A DNA stretch of 64,000 bases from Muraenolepis orangiensis (taxonomy: Eukaryota; Chordata; Actinopteri; Gadiformes; Muraenolepididae), in assembly GCA_027704905.1 (NCBI GenBank), contig CM050999.1, positions 2,812,814 to 2,876,813 of the forward strand, read 5' to 3'. Both the position numbers and the translations under genes were made by a program. Below the pieces are notes generated by a model. That model made no database searches. It worked only from the letters and a program-made list of their open reading frames with translations, and was not told where the DNA came from. This document shows positions 1 to 15,654 of the stretch, one piece after another; within the stretch, counting starts at the first letter, position 1, and every line of letters starts with the position of its first letter.

Positions 1-136
<136 letters not shown>

Positions 137-159
137 ACAAACTAAATATGTCCCACAAC

Positions 160-318
160 TACAATTTACTTTTACCTGAGCGCAGTTCTTGGAGACTTGT
201 TAGGAATGAAATGCACTTCTGGTGACGAGTTGTTCTCTTATCTTCCTTTGTTTGACACACTATTGGAAGTCACTTTGGATAAAAGCGTCTGCTAAATGAC
301 TTATGTAATGTAATGGAG
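160..318 (+). mobile_element. 3' tail of an L2-like LINE (fragment)
   Basis: The segment carries the blocks ACTTTTACCTGAG, GAAATGCACTT and GGATAAAAGCGTCTGCTAAATG followed by TGTAATG repeats. The same order occurs at 7040-7257, where it follows LINE coding sequence, and at 21573-21703, 28590-28990 and 40850-41000. It is a 5'-truncated copy in an mfrp intron. The assignment to L2 rests on recognition of the tail, which is shared by several fish LINEs and SINEs. Confidence 0.7.
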
Positions 319-389
319 CAAGTATCGATTTGATTCAAATTTCCACAAGTGTTAATTCCGAATCCTCCTGGGTTCCCCTGTCCTCCCAG

Positions 390-843
390 CGTCGCCCTGT
401 GAGCTCATGGAGGTGGAGATGTGCCAGGGCCTCAGCTACAACCTCACCTCCTTCCCCAACATCTGGCTGTCCATCTCTGACCAGAGGCAGGCTGCCACGC
501 TGCTCCGTCAGTACCGGGTGAGGCCCCTATCCCCCCACAAACCACATAGTATTTTGAAAGGTTGAATACTGAAAGCGTCTCCTCTCTTTCCTTGTCAAAA
601 CATCCACCACCTTGCAAGGTTCTGATGGAGCTGGCATGCTTCGAGCCCCTGCGGAGGCTCCTGTGTGGCCTGTTCCTGCCCCAGTGCAGCCCCCAGGGCG
701 GCGTGCTCCAGCCCTGCCGCTCCGTCTGCTCGGGGGCCGAGCGGCAGTGCGGCCCGGCCCTGGATCTCATCTCCTTCCGGTGGCCCTTCAACTGCCTGTT
801 GCTGCCCCACTCCCTGGACCCCATGGAGTGTTCCATGCCCTAA
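390..843 (+). CDS. mfrp: Membrane frizzled-related protein, last two exons (partial)
   Basis: Two exons encode a frizzled-type cysteine-rich domain. The first (390-517) begins after CAG and ends at CGG|GTGAGG. The second (619-843) begins after GCAAG and ends at TAA. The phase is continuous across the intron (42 full codons, then 74 codons before the stop). All ten CRD cysteines are present, with landmarks SPCE, EMCQGLSYN, FPNIW, RRLLCG, PCRSVC and WPFNC in the MFRP order. MFRP is a type II membrane protein of retinal pigment and ciliary epithelium with CUB, LDLa and C-terminal CRD domains; only the CRD lies here and the rest would be left of the window. The sequence around the stop codon is tandemly repeated (see 807-1155), so the ancestral C-terminus is uncertain. 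Human MFRP also ends just after the last CRD cysteine, which supports this stop. Confidence 0.9.
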
Positions 844-1155
844 CGCCGGGCCCACTCCCTGGACCCCATGGAGTGTTCCATGCCCTAACGCCGGGCCCAC
901 TCCCTGGACCCCATGGAGTGTTCCATGCCCTAACGCCGGGCCCACTCCCTGGACCCCATGGAGTGTTCCATGCCCTAACGCCGGGCCCACTCCCTGGACC
1001 CCATGGAGTGTTCCATGCCCTAACGCCGGGCCCACTCCCTGGACCCCATGGAGTGTTCCATGCCCTAACGCCGGGCCCACTCCCTGGACCCCATGGAGTG
1101 TTCCATGCCCTAACGCCGGGCCCACTCCCTGGACCCCATGGAGTGTTCCATGCCC
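807..1155 (+). repeat. 45-bp minisatellite spanning the mfrp stop codon
   Basis: The last 35 coding bases of mfrp plus the stop codon and following bases form a 45-bp unit. The stop-containing part is present seven times (TAA at 841, 886, 931, 976, 1021, 1066, 1111) and the 35-bp core eight times. The copies are virtually identical, so the expansion is recent. Because 45 is divisible by three, each copy repeats an in-frame TAA. Confidence 0.95.
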
Positions 1156-1905
1156 GTGGCGATGGACGAAAAGAAGCTAGAAAAACAACAAAGTGACCTC
1201 AAAGACTTAAAACAAGAAATCGATATTATATTACATATTTTCCTCAGTGGACTGAAGACATGCAAGGTTGATATGTTGCCCAACAGCTCTTTATTAAATG
1301 TCGGTTTGTTTTAGTACAGCTTTTACGTATTGTATCATCTTTGATTTGTTGTTTAGCTGTTAGGAATTGAAGGGTTACCCGTACCTAATTAAGACAGACA
1401 ACCTGATTTTTCCACATACAGTACATTCTATTGCTTTATTCCATCAACAGTTGGCTTCACATTTCAGTGATTGACAGTCAAGTCCCGTTCACATTCAATT
1501 CTTCTGCAAGGAAGTGAATATGGAACAGTCAGTTAAATAGCAGCCATGTCTCACTGGCAATGCAGACAGAATCTCTTGAGTAGTTCATCATCTCATCAGA
1601 TTCAGTAAAGACTACACTACAATAAGCAACATCTGAAAAGTATAATCTTTTGATATTCACGAATGCCATGAGTAAATGGTTATTTGATCTTAAAAGGAAA
1701 CAGCTCTTTATGTCCAATTGTGCATATTTATGAAATCTCCCTGAGTGTACTGAAATGAGTTTAGCTTTGAATATAAAGTAGAGTTTCATATAAAGAATAT
1801 ATAGAGCAAACACAAACATATGCAGGGAAGGTTTTCTTTCAAGTTTTCCACAGTTTCCATGTTCAATCGAGTCCTTCCATTTGTCAATGCAAATAAGCTT
1901 TGCTC
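1156..1905. other. mfrp 3' flank, no recognised feature
   Basis: AT-rich unique-looking sequence, probably mfrp 3' UTR and intergenic DNA. No clear AATAAA was seen directly downstream of the stop. No coding exon with family motifs was found on either strand. Confidence 0.5.
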
Positions 1906-1908
1906 CAT

Positions 1909-2262
1909 CCAGGAGGCCAACCCCTTCACACGTACCCAGGAGGCCAACCCCTTCACACATACCCAGGAGGCCAACCCCTTCACACGTACCCAGGAGGCCA
2001 ACCCCTTCACACGTACCCAGGAGGCCAACCCCTTCACACGTACCCAGGAGGCCAACCCCTTCACACGTACCCAGGAGGCCAACCCCTTCACACGTACCCA
2101 GGAGGCCAACCCCTTCACACGTACCCAGGAGGCCAACCCCTTCACACGTACCCAGGAGGCCAACCCCTTCACACGTACCCAGGAGGCCAACCCCTTCACA
2201 CGTACCCAGGAGGCCAACCCCTTCACACGTACCCAGGAGGCCAACTCCTTCACACGTACCCA
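1909..2262. repeat. 27-bp minisatellite, 13 copies
   Basis: Tandem 27-bp units (GGAGGCCAACCCC then TTCACACGTACCCA), 13 copies with one or two point variants. The unit length is a multiple of three and stop-free in several frames, so long artificial reading frames run through it on both strands. It lies between the mfrp 3' end and the nudt8 3' end. Confidence 0.95.
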
Positions 2263-2433
2263 GCTTCAAATAACTGACTGATTCAGATCAGCCGCCGCCA
2301 AAAATAAACTCGTTGGAGCGGCGATCTTTAAACCAACGCCACTCATTCATGTCCCCGATCGTCAAACCGCTACGACACCTCGTGTTTGTGTGCGCACATT
2401 GTTCGTTGTTTTATCAAGAGGCGAGTCAGGTTG

Positions 2434-4337
2434 CTACGGCGACAGGATGAGCGCAAGGGTGTGGTCGAGGGCCACGGCGGTCAGGCCCCACACGCGGTGC
2501 TTCCCGTTGCGGAACACAGGCAGCGTGTAGCCGAACGCGGCGCCGGTGCGGAAGTGCGTGTAGCCGCGGTTGGAGGGGTCGCAGGCGTGGGAGAGGGACA
2601 TGGTGAACACCTCCTCCACCTGCAAGGGGGGAGATCACATGTTGATATCATGGAGATCGGCTTCTGAGGTGACATTTAAAACAGTAGTTTGAATGAAAAC
2701 GGGGACCAGGTGAGTTTACCTCTTCCGAGTTCGGTTTGAAGGACAGGTCTTCGATGGGGCCGAGGTTGGCCAACACAGGAGCCACCATCATGCCCGACTT
2801 CAGAAAAACAAAAACCATAGACAGAACCGGATCATGAATGCTGAGAAGCTTTCAAACAAGCAGACTTGTTGTTAACACTCACAACGATATTGATATTTCT
2901 GTCATTAATGTTAACCACTCTAGCCATTGAGTGTCTATGAGTGTCATAATAATAATAATAATACATTTTATTTGTTGGGCGCCTTTCATAGACACTCATA
3001 GACACTCAGAGTGTCCATTGAGTGTCATTGTCTATGACTGTCATAGACAAGATAACTACTTGTTACCAGAAATCATAAGTGCATTTCCTTCCCAACAAGC
3101 CTCCAAGAGCAGAACCAGTGCTAAGGCAAAAGTACAGTAAGTTGGCTCCATAGATTTGACACAATAAGCACATGAAACAGAGTGAAGCCAAGAGTCACAC
3201 AGAGCTAATAAGCAACCCTTGTTCCCTGGATGACATGACAGAGGGACCACTCACCATGTCCCTGAGTGGCTTCAGGATGCCCCACACCTTCTCTGTTGCC
3301 ACGGTAACCCCCAGCTCCTCCCGGGCCTCCCTCAGCGCCGTGTGCACCACGTCCTTGTCTGACGGATCTTTCTTACCCCCCGCAAAGCTACACAACCAAC
3401 ACATGAGCAAACAGCACATGGATTACTATTCCACACATATCTACAGTATACTGGATATATAATACAACTTTTCATCAAAATACATTTTTTACCACAATAA
3501 CCCACCGAGCTTTCAAGGCCCCTCTCACCTGACGTCTCCCTTGTTCCTCTTCAGCTGGCTGGAGCGCAGCGTGAAGAGGAACGACGGCTCGCCTCGCACA
3601 GAGCACAGGGACACCAAGATGGACGCCCACCCGCCCTGGTCCTTCCCACGGGCCTCGTAGAGCTTCAGGTGGCGGCCCAGGCTGCGTCGGCAGCGCTGCT
3701 CGTTCTCCGGGGACAGGCAGTCCCTCGGGGCGGTGGGCTGGCGTGGGGCTGCCCGGTGGAGGGCTCTGCTCTGGAGGTTCCACCGGGCGGGAGCCGCAGC
3801 GGCCGGTCCGTATGTGGCAGAGCCTCGAGCTTGAGGTGGGAATAGGCCAGGCCTGTGGAGACCGGGGCTAAGACAGGCCGGTGGAGGGCTGATGGGCTGC
3901 AGCTCGCTCTGTGGTCCAAGACATTCCACGTTGTTTGAACTGTCACCGCATGCATAAAGGCTTTCGGACGTTTGTGTTAAATACTCAAGTGTTATCTTAG
4001 GCTGTGTGGGAGAAGGAAGCTTGGGACGGACGGACAGAGCAGCTCTGATGGTGACGTTTTGGTGTTTAGCAGCTTCCAGGAGATAATGTCCACGACCCGA
4101 GCTCGACAGTGCAGGAGCTGAAACAGAGGACGGTGTCTCTGTGGAGAATGACACATCACCTTCCTTTACTCTTCCCCTGTTCTGTGAGGTGGTGAGAGTC
4201 TTGCAGCCAGTAGAAGTCCACCACCTTCTGCAGATGTTCTCAGGTGAAGCCAGGGGAGAAGCCCAGTAGAAGGGGTCTCTTACGCCAACCCGCAAGGACC
4301 TTAAAGCATAGGCCCAGATGTGAGGACCTTTCAACAT
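2434..4337 (-). CDS. nudt8: Nudix hydrolase 8 (mitochondrial CoA diphosphatase-like)
   Basis: Four coding exons on the minus strand: 4337-3529, 3387-3255, 2797-2720 and 2619-2434 (stop TAG), all with GT-AG borders and closing phases; total 402 codons with stop. The Nudix box sits at the start of the second exon: FAGGKKDPSDKD, then REAREELGV, with Asp at the usual first Glu position as in human NUDT8. The segments SLCSVRGEPSFLFTLRSS, NSEEVEEVF, RGYTHF and HRVWGLTAV match the NUDT8 order. The family hydrolyses CoA and its esters in mitochondria. The protein is much longer than human NUDT8 (236 aa) because about 160 residues of low-complexity sequence precede the conserved part. The N-terminus (MLKGPHIWAY, then Arg-containing residues) could be a mitochondrial targeting peptide. 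The ATG lies one base after a good acceptor (TTTCAG), so a 5' noncoding exon is likely; a donor at 5418 (TCTCAAG|GTGAGC) is a candidate. Confidence 0.85.
2905..3055. repeat. Candidate LINE 3'-tail fragment in nudt8 intron 2
   Basis: Contains (ATA)n followed by TACATTTTATTTGTTGGGCG, then several copies of ATAGACACTCA. The TTTATTT..GCGCCTTTCA block resembles a tail common to fish LINEs. Family assignment is tentative. Confidence 0.35.
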
Positions 4338-5436
4338 CCTGAAACATCAAGAAAACATTTTGAGTATTAACACAATGGACTACACCACAACAATGATAAC
4401 GTAGGCAAACTGTTTTTCCAAACAACATAAAAAATATCAACAAAATATCATTTTTGAAGCTTCATACTTTTCAGTATGACGTTTTTTTTTTATCTTATCC
4501 TAAATTTGAATATTTCTTATGCGTCATTTGGAAATAGTATTCATATTTGAAAGAATTTAATTTAAATTTGCACAGTGTGTGTGTGTGTTTTGGGTTTTGA
4601 TGTTCGTATATAGTAAGTATACTTACTAATACAGTATACTGTATACTTATATACACTGAAACACCGCTCAGACTAATATTAATATGTGTCTTCAGCATAC
4701 TGTATAAAGTAGGTTTTCGCTCAGACTAATATTTATATCGGTCTGCATAAAAAAAGGGTGAATGAAATAGGTGTTCACGCTAAGTAATATTAACATCAGT
4801 CTATTTAAAATAGGTTTCACTCAGACTAATATTAATATCTGGATAAAACAGGTTTAATATTAATATCAGTTTAAAACAGGTATATAAAAAGGTTTCCACT
4901 GTGGATCCCCTCCTGCCTGTGGCTTAAGAGACGGTGGTTGGTGAGTAGAGAGGTGGCGAGTTCGAATCCCAGGATAGTAGTTTGTCTTTTTGGCTCATCA
5001 TAACGTCAACGAGTGTTACTAGCAGTCCATTCACATTACGTGTTTTACACTTGTAACAGTTCTTCTTCAAACAAGCAAAAATCAATCAATCCAATTTATA
5101 ACTTAACTTCACGAGACGACTCGTCCGTTAGCCTTCACGGCTAGCCTTCACGGCTAGCCATACATACATACAAATACTAATACATATATATATATAGATA
5201 TATATAGATATATACACATATCTATATATAGATATAGTTAACAATGGGTTGGTTTAACTGAAGTTAACGGACTTTTACGAGACAAACAGGTTATTATTGT
5301 TAATAATAATAATCCGTAATACCTTTTATGTATAGTTATATCATATCCTTAAATACTCGAGGGTAGTTGAAGTGTTGTTGTTAGTGAACTAAGGACGAAT
5401 ATGTAGTTCATGCTCACCTTGAGAATGTGTTGCGCA
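4338..5436. other. AT-rich nudt8 upstream region
   Basis: AT-rich sequence with several diverged copies of a motif CAGACTAATATTAATAT (4670-4870), short duplicated TAGCCTTCACGGC (5130-5158) and a TATA-type simple repeat (5160-5235). No coding sequence was recognised. It probably holds the nudt8 first intron and promoter. Confidence 0.5.
4905..4978 (+). mobile_element. tRNA-like SINE head or tRNA relic
   Basis: A box-B-like AGTTCGAATCC lies about 40 bp after an A-box-like TGGCTTAAGAGACGG. The spacing fits an internal RNA polymerase III promoter. No complete cloverleaf could be drawn by eye, so a functional tRNA is unlikely and a tRNA-derived SINE remnant is preferred. Confidence 0.35.
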
Positions 5437-5907
5437 ATGCATGGATAGTGGACCTGACTGTTACTGGGGCTAGCTCTGGAGCTAGCGGACTGCTACTGGG
5501 GCTAGCTCTGGAGCTAGCGGACTGCTACTGGGGCTAGCGGACTGCTACTGGAGCTAGCTCTGGGGCTAGCGGACTGCCACTGGAGCTAGCGGACTGCTAC
5601 TGGGGCTAGCGGACTGCCACTGGGGCTAGCGGACTGCCACTGGGGCTAGCGGACTGCCACTGGGGCTAGCGGACTGCCACTGGGGCTAGCGGACTGCTAC
5701 TGGGGCTAGCGGACTGCCACTGGGGCTAGCGGACTGCTACTGGAGCTAGCGGACTGCCACTGGGGCTAGCGGACTGCTACTGGAGCTAGCGGACTGCTAC
5801 TGGGGCTAGCGGACTGCTACTGGAGCTAGCGGACTGCCACTGGGGCTAGCGGACTGCTACTGGGGCTAGCTCTGGGGCTAGCGGACTGCTACTGGGGCTA
5901 GCGGACT
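5437..5907. repeat. 20-bp minisatellite with NheI-type GCTAGC cores
   Basis: Tandem array of a 20-bp unit (TGGGGCTAGCGGACTGCYAC) with variants GGAGCTAGC and inserted CTCTGGGGCTAGC, over 20 copies. It sits immediately upstream, in nudt8 orientation, of a possible 5' noncoding exon (donor at 5418), so it may lie in the nudt8 promoter. Confidence 0.93.
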
Positions 5908-6290
5908 ATTATTACTATGTTGTCAGTATTTGAGGAAAACAAAGATCAAAAGATCAGAATACATAGTGTCTTACGTTTTGACATATAAATCATACATTAC
6001 ATTATCTTATCTATGTTGCATTTCTTAACTTGTGTATGTTTATTACATTTATCATTTATCTCTTTACACTAAGTGATACCTGTGCCATCTCTTGGTCGAC
6101 AGTAGGTGGCACTAATGCATCCTATGGTGTCTAGTGAGCCAAAGGAAAGAAGAAGAAGAAGACTCGGTTGGAAAAGCCCCACATTGTTGTTAATGGTGAA
6201 ACACCTCCACTTCTTCAGTTCATTCATTATAGAGTATGATTATGATGATGATGATCGTTCCGTTTCAATAAATTAAATGAACCGATCAGC
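5908..6290. other. Intergenic sequence, no recognised feature
   Basis: AT-rich stretch with a short (GAA)n run near 6150 and (ATG)n near 6240. No gene or assignable repeat was recognised. Confidence 0.5.
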
Positions 6291-6295
6291 AGAAT

Positions 6296-6560
6296 AATTG
6301 TGTTTTACTTGTATTACCTCTACCATCGAAGTTGGGAGGAGGTAATGCTTTGTTTGTCTGTTTGTTTGTCTGTTAGCAAGATAACTCAAAGTTCTGTACG
6401 GAATTGGAAAAAAACTTAGATTAGATTTAGCCACCGATCCAGGTCCAGGAGACTTTGGTGTGGCGGAGGTAGGCCCTCTAGTGCCGACTAGTTTAATATG
6501 TTTAGCCGTCTGGATGTCTATTATTATGCAATGGTATGCTAATGATGACAGTTCACACAC
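6296..6560 (+). repeat. Dispersed repeat, unclassified (copy 1)
   Basis: Contains GAGGAGGTAATGC, (TTTGTCTG)n, GTTAGCAAGATAACTCAA and GTGTGGCGGAGGTAGGCCCT. The reverse complement of 45325-45575 shows the same order of blocks: (TTGTCTGTC)n, GATCCGGAT-like sequence and GGCGTGGCGGAGGTA. It is therefore an interspersed element present at least twice here. No coding capacity was seen. Confidence 0.55.
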
Positions 6561-6599
6561 CATGACCTCACGGGTCTTGATTGGAGAAACAATTGGGTA

Positions 6600-7257
6600 G
6601 GCCCATGGAGTCACACATTTACCCTCCTTCGGTCTCTACACTGGCTCCCTGTAGCTGCTCCATCCAGTTCAAGACCCTGGTGCTAGCCTACAAGGCAGTA
6701 AAAGGTACTGCTCCATCCTACCTCCAGGCAATGGTCAAGCCCTGTATCCCCGCTCGTCCACTTCGCTCTGCATCCCCGCTCGTCCACTTCGCTCTGCTTC
6801 TTCAGGCCGTCCGCTTGCCCCCTCACTTAAGGGCTCTTGTGGCCTACGAGGTCACGGCTCTTCTCCGTCCTGTGGCCCCAATTTGGTGGAACAAACTCCC
6901 CACGGAGGTCAGGACTGCAGAGTCACTCCCCAGCTTCCACCGCAGGCTGAAAACCCATCTATTCAGGACATACTACCTGGATCCTTCCTTGTAGCGCTAA
7001 GTCGATTATCTAAGTAGATTAGATATTATAGATAGGTAGATATTGTTTGCCAACTTATTGTACTTTTCCCTTACTGTACTTTTACCTGAACTTATTGTAT
7101 ACCTGAGCACTGGTTCAGTTTTTGGAGACTTGTTAGGAATGAAATGCACTTTTCACTTATGGTGACGAGTTGTTCTCTTACCTTCCTTTGTTAAACGCTA
7201 TTGTAAGTCACGTTTGGATAAAAGCGTCTGCTAAATGACTTATGTAATGTAATGTAA
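6600..7257 (+). mobile_element. L2-like LINE, 5'-truncated, with RT C-terminus
   Basis: Sequence to 6994 encodes the extreme C-terminus of an L2-type reverse transcriptase ORF: FKTLVLAYKAVKGTAPSYL, then PTEVRTAESLPSFHRRLKTH and a stop. An upstream shift of frame and a short duplication (CCCGCTCGTCCACTTCGCTCTG repeated) break it. The 3' tail (7085-7257) ends GCGTCTGCTAAATG plus (TGTAA)n. This copy links the tail fragments elsewhere in the window to a coding LINE. Confidence 0.8.
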
Positions 7258-7482
7258 TGAGTGAGTGACATCATTCAGGGAAACTTCATGTTCCACATGT
7301 TCTTCCAGCCCCACCCAGATATGTGGCTTCTTAAGTAGCCGGTGATGCGTGTGAAGTGGAATTTCTGCTTAGCTCTGTCTCTGTCTCTCTCTTTCGGTGT
7401 TGCTCAACATCTGGTGACTAGAATATTGCCTACTGACATACAGGAAATCTTTTCTCACACGGATAGCACTGGATCCACCACC

Positions 7483-12032
<4,550 letters not shown>

Positions 12033-12160
12033 GACATGGGATGAGACCTCCTACAGAGGAACCAAACCTCCGGAACCGTGTCCGGGTCCCTCCCTGCATT
12101 ACAACTAATGTGGCAACGCTGTGACCTCACCCTTGATATCACCCTTATTTCAGAAATTTA

Positions 12161-12166
12161 AATAAA
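12161..12166 (+). promoter_or_regulatory. Polyadenylation signal of the TRIM gene
   Basis: Canonical AATAAA about 130 bp after the TRIM stop codon at 12030-12032. Confidence 0.75.
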
Positions 12167-12449
12167 GAAAGAAATTGGCAGACTTGCACTATGTATTTTT
12201 TCTTATGTGGTCAAATGTAGATTTCAGTGGCCAATTCAACGTTTATTTAATTGGCATTCATGGAGTGTGTGGCTGTGTCCGAAATCCTTCTCCCTACATG
12301 GGGCGTTCAATGCAGAGGACTGCATTACGGTGGCCCTGAAATGCAAATCACAACCACAATAAGAAAACGATTTCCAATCTCCCAGCGAGATGGGACCACT
12401 GGATTGGGATCGCACCACTAGAGGAAGCACCCACTGCGCTGCGTAAAGA

Positions 12450-13640
12450 GCCGATGTGGAGGCGCGCGCTCCATGAATAATTAATAACTGCTGCAGACAA
12501 ACCTCTGTCCTGCAGAATCAACTTCTCAGGAGCCAAACCAACAACCGACCCGACAGATCAGGTGGGTGGTAATAGTCCCGCTTGGGACAGCGCGTCTGGC
12601 CCGGTCGGCTACGGCTACGGCGCCGCGGACAAGAGCGCTGCTAGTTCACCATGAGGCTGATCGGCTCTCTGGTTCGGTGTCGGTGTCTTGGGACCTATCC
12701 ACCGGCGCTGATTGCCCAGCCTTCACCCTGCAACAGTCCGACTGAAGGGAAGGGGATAGCAGGTCGGGGTCCCGGGGACTGGCATGCAGCGTCGCCGGAG
12801 CATGGTGAGTCCCCAGCCCGCTCAGAGCATGCGGGGACGCCCCCTGACGGCGAGCAAAACCTCAGCGGTGCATCGTCGACTAGTCTTCGCCCTACAGCCA
12901 TAGGCCTGAGGGGAGGAGAGAGGCGAGTCAGAGATAGCCTTGCGAGACACAGCATTCGTCCGAGTGTTAGTCTAAAGGAATTGAAGCGAGACGACGAGAG
13001 TCGTGATCGCCGTGCGGTTCCTCAACGTCGGAGATGGTGTTTTCTTGACACCTGTCTCACGCATCAGAGCCGTGCTCTGATCGCACCATTCACCTTCACC
13101 ATTCAGCATTCAGCATTCAGCATTCAGAATTTCCTCATCTCCCCATCTTCCTGCAACCAGGAAGTAGTGGGAGTCAAATCCCTGGCGTAATTCGGAGGGG
13201 GGAACGACAGAGACGACCCCCTTCGCCAAAAGACGCCCACCTCCGTCGCTAGAGCAGCGCTCGCGACGGAGGGGAGGAGAGTGGCGAGTCACAACATCAC
13301 CATGCGGTTGCTGTCGTCGCCGTTGTCTTCACTGGCACGAGATGTTTCACGGCGAGGATATCGACGGCGTCGTTTAAATTGACCGCCGGTGCGAAGAACC
13401 TCTCGAAGACTTAATCTTCGGTCATGGAACAGCACGGGAGACAACTCCTCGAGACAACAACCTGGCGTCCCTTACGGCGGCTTTGCGTGGTCTGCGCCTA
13501 GGCAACGAAAGCACAAGGTGTGTCGGTCGTCCAAGGGGAGCCTTGGCCTTATATGCACGTTGCCGTGGGGAATGTGGGCGGGGCCCATGTACATTGTTGA
13601 AATTAAAAATGCTTCCTAAGTCAGAAACCACAAGAACATT
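12450..13640. other. GC-rich unclassified segment
   Basis: A GC-rich block of about 1.2 kb between AT-rich flanks. It contains a 179-codon reading frame (12651-13190) without recognisable motifs, (CATTCAG)n at 13100-13127 and a duplicated GGAGGGGAGGAGAG-type motif near 12910 and 13267. It could be part of an unrecognised retroelement or a CpG-island-like region. No protein family was recognised. Confidence 0.35.
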
Positions 13641-14306
13641 AACTTCAAACCGGAGACAGTAGGTCTCTATCATGTCGAAGCTGATTGGACGCGCTGTCCG
13701 TCACTTTAAGATGAAGGAAAGTATTTAACACAAAGACAACGCCTATGGACGGGTGAATTAAAAATAGTAGAATGTGTTGCTCTCATTGTGGCAAATAAAT
13801 AGTTAAGCATGCAGGCCCCCCATGCGCCCCCTGCTCTCTTTGGATCCTCTCGTCTCTCCCACTTCTCTCTAAAGATAAACAGAAAAGGCAATAGAAATAT
13901 CTTACATAAAGTCTCTTGTAACAGTAGAAAATGACACATTTTCAACAATCAAAATATCAAATATCACAAGTCATGGTGTAGTAAACGCTCTACAAGGTCT
14001 ACAGTTCTATCAAATGAAAAGCATTTTAGAATGCTGGGCAATGGCTTTTGCAACTATCAAAAACATCACAAGACAATAATACTAAATAATGCTCTAAACT
14101 GTAACTAACATTGCTGAAACATGGCCAGTTTGCATTAAATTAGTTTCATAACCAAATTCTAACCAGCTATAACTTATTATACTTAATAAATAATACATTT
14201 TAAGATAAATATGGTTTATTATATGGGTAAATAGCAAGTATGCAAATACCGCAAATGTAGCACACTTTGTTGAAAGACCAAGCGGTCAATACACATGGGT
14301 ATTTTG
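13641..14306. other. AT-rich intergenic sequence
   Basis: No gene, clear repeat or transposon end was recognised here up to the hAT target duplication at 14299. Confidence 0.5.
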
Positions 14307-15654
14307 CAGTGGTGAAGCGTCAGGGCCTTCAAGGTATTCAGAGAAGACCCTGGAACTCTCAGATGAAACCAAAGAATCGAATTAATTGTATTAATAAAAT
14401 GTAATACAATTTAATAACATTTAATAAAATTTAAATAAAATGAATAAATGAGAATCGTATCTGTGTTATATTACAGTGTTACGTTGATTTGTTTGTCTTT
14501 CTCGGTCCATGCACGACGCATTTGAGTGGTTTTGTGTTGGAAAAACAATGCAACCAATCAGATATTTTTCTGGGTTGCTGGGAAGAATATCCAACGTAAA
14601 TCAACCAAAGTATTCCTGCTGACATTGGCCCTTAGACGGAATGATAGCGTACGTTTGGATTGACAATTTGATCAACCAATCATATCGTGATTTGTAGCCA
14701 ATGGGCGTATTCTTTTAGATTTCCCCGCAGCTCAATATGGAGCTAGAAGGTGCAAGGTGGTGGCTGGCGCGAGAGTGGATCTAGCGTAGTGTTACGTTTT
14801 CTACGTTGTTTTTTTTACGCCAAAATGGCAACAGGTGAAGATGATGTCGTGGCGGAATTATTGTCTGAACCATTTTCAAGACGACCATTTAATGTTAAAA
14901 TGGACATTATTAAAAGAGGCCGTCCAACACCTGACAATCTGGAGCTGACTCAAGTAGTCAAAGCAGGTTATGTTCGCCATTTTCAGAGTAGCAACTGGGA
15001 ACGATACCCGTGGCTAACGGGCTCTACTAGCCACCAGAGGCTCTACTGATGGGAGTGTTGCTATTTGGGACCGACAAGAGGGCAGGGAATTGGAACTTAT
15101 TTTGGATCTGAAAAGCGATCATCTTTATGACCTGATGGTGGTCGAACCATTCATCCAGAAGGACAGGAGAATGGATTTGGTCTTTAAGTGAACATCATTG
15201 GTGAGTGACACTCATTTGTCTTTGCTGGTTTTCTCTCAGTGTTGCGTCTCGTTGAGCTGGTTGGTGCATTTTGTTTCCACACACTTGTTGACTGATTAGT
15301 TAATGGCTGACTTGGGTTTGTTAAGCATTGTTGTGCATTTGAATTGAGAGTTTTGACTTGATCTTTCTTTGCATCGCTTAACGTGAAAAGACTTAACGTA
15401 ACTAAGAGTTACAAAACCACGATCAATAATCACCTAATTTGCATATGTTTTGTCATTAGCACTTTCACCTTTTCACTTTCATTTTGACAGGTGAAAGTGC
15501 TAATGACAAGACATATGCCAGAGACATTTGGTGATTATTGATCGCTATTTTGGAACTTAAAGTTCCAAAGTTACGTTAAGCCTTTTTACGTGAAGCGTGT
15601 TAGAAGGTTAGAAGTTACAGAAGGTCCAGTTGTGATAGACACGCTTCGCCACTG
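14307..15654 (+). mobile_element. hAT transposon with partial TTF/ZMYM-like transposase
   Basis: Flanked by a perfect 8-bp duplication GTATTTTG (14299-14306 and 15655-15662). Termini CAGTGGTGAAGCGTC and GACACGCTTCGCCACTG are inverted repeats. At 14825-15046 the plus strand encodes the N-terminus of a ZMYM/TTF-type hAT transposase: MATGEDDVVAELL, IIKRGRPTPDNLELTQ, VRHFQSSNWERYPWLTGST. The frame then stops and only scraps follow, so the element is internally deleted. A long imperfect hairpin lies at 15376-15598. Confidence 0.9.
15376..15598. repeat. Imperfect inverted repeat (hairpin) in the hAT element
   Basis: The left arm (15376-15470) and right arm (15490-15598) are reverse complements over most of about 95 bp, including AGGTGAAAGTGCTAATGACA and GGTGATTATTGATCG. 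A short loop lies near 15471-15489. Confidence 0.85.

Noticed and set aside
612..1196. Long frames through the 45-bp mfrp repeat on both strands
   Set aside because: Unit length is a multiple of three, so stop-free frames arise automatically; the conserved CRD frame stops at 843.
1529..2281. 246-codon minus-strand and plus-strand frames over the 27-bp array
   Set aside because: Repeat artefact; the non-repeat part has no recognisable domain.
4905..4978. Functional tRNA gene
   Set aside because: Only box-like motifs; no complete cloverleaf or anticodon arm could be assigned.
12651..13190. A 179-codon protein gene
   Set aside because: No motif, no splice context and no similarity recognised; composition is that of the surrounding GC-rich block.
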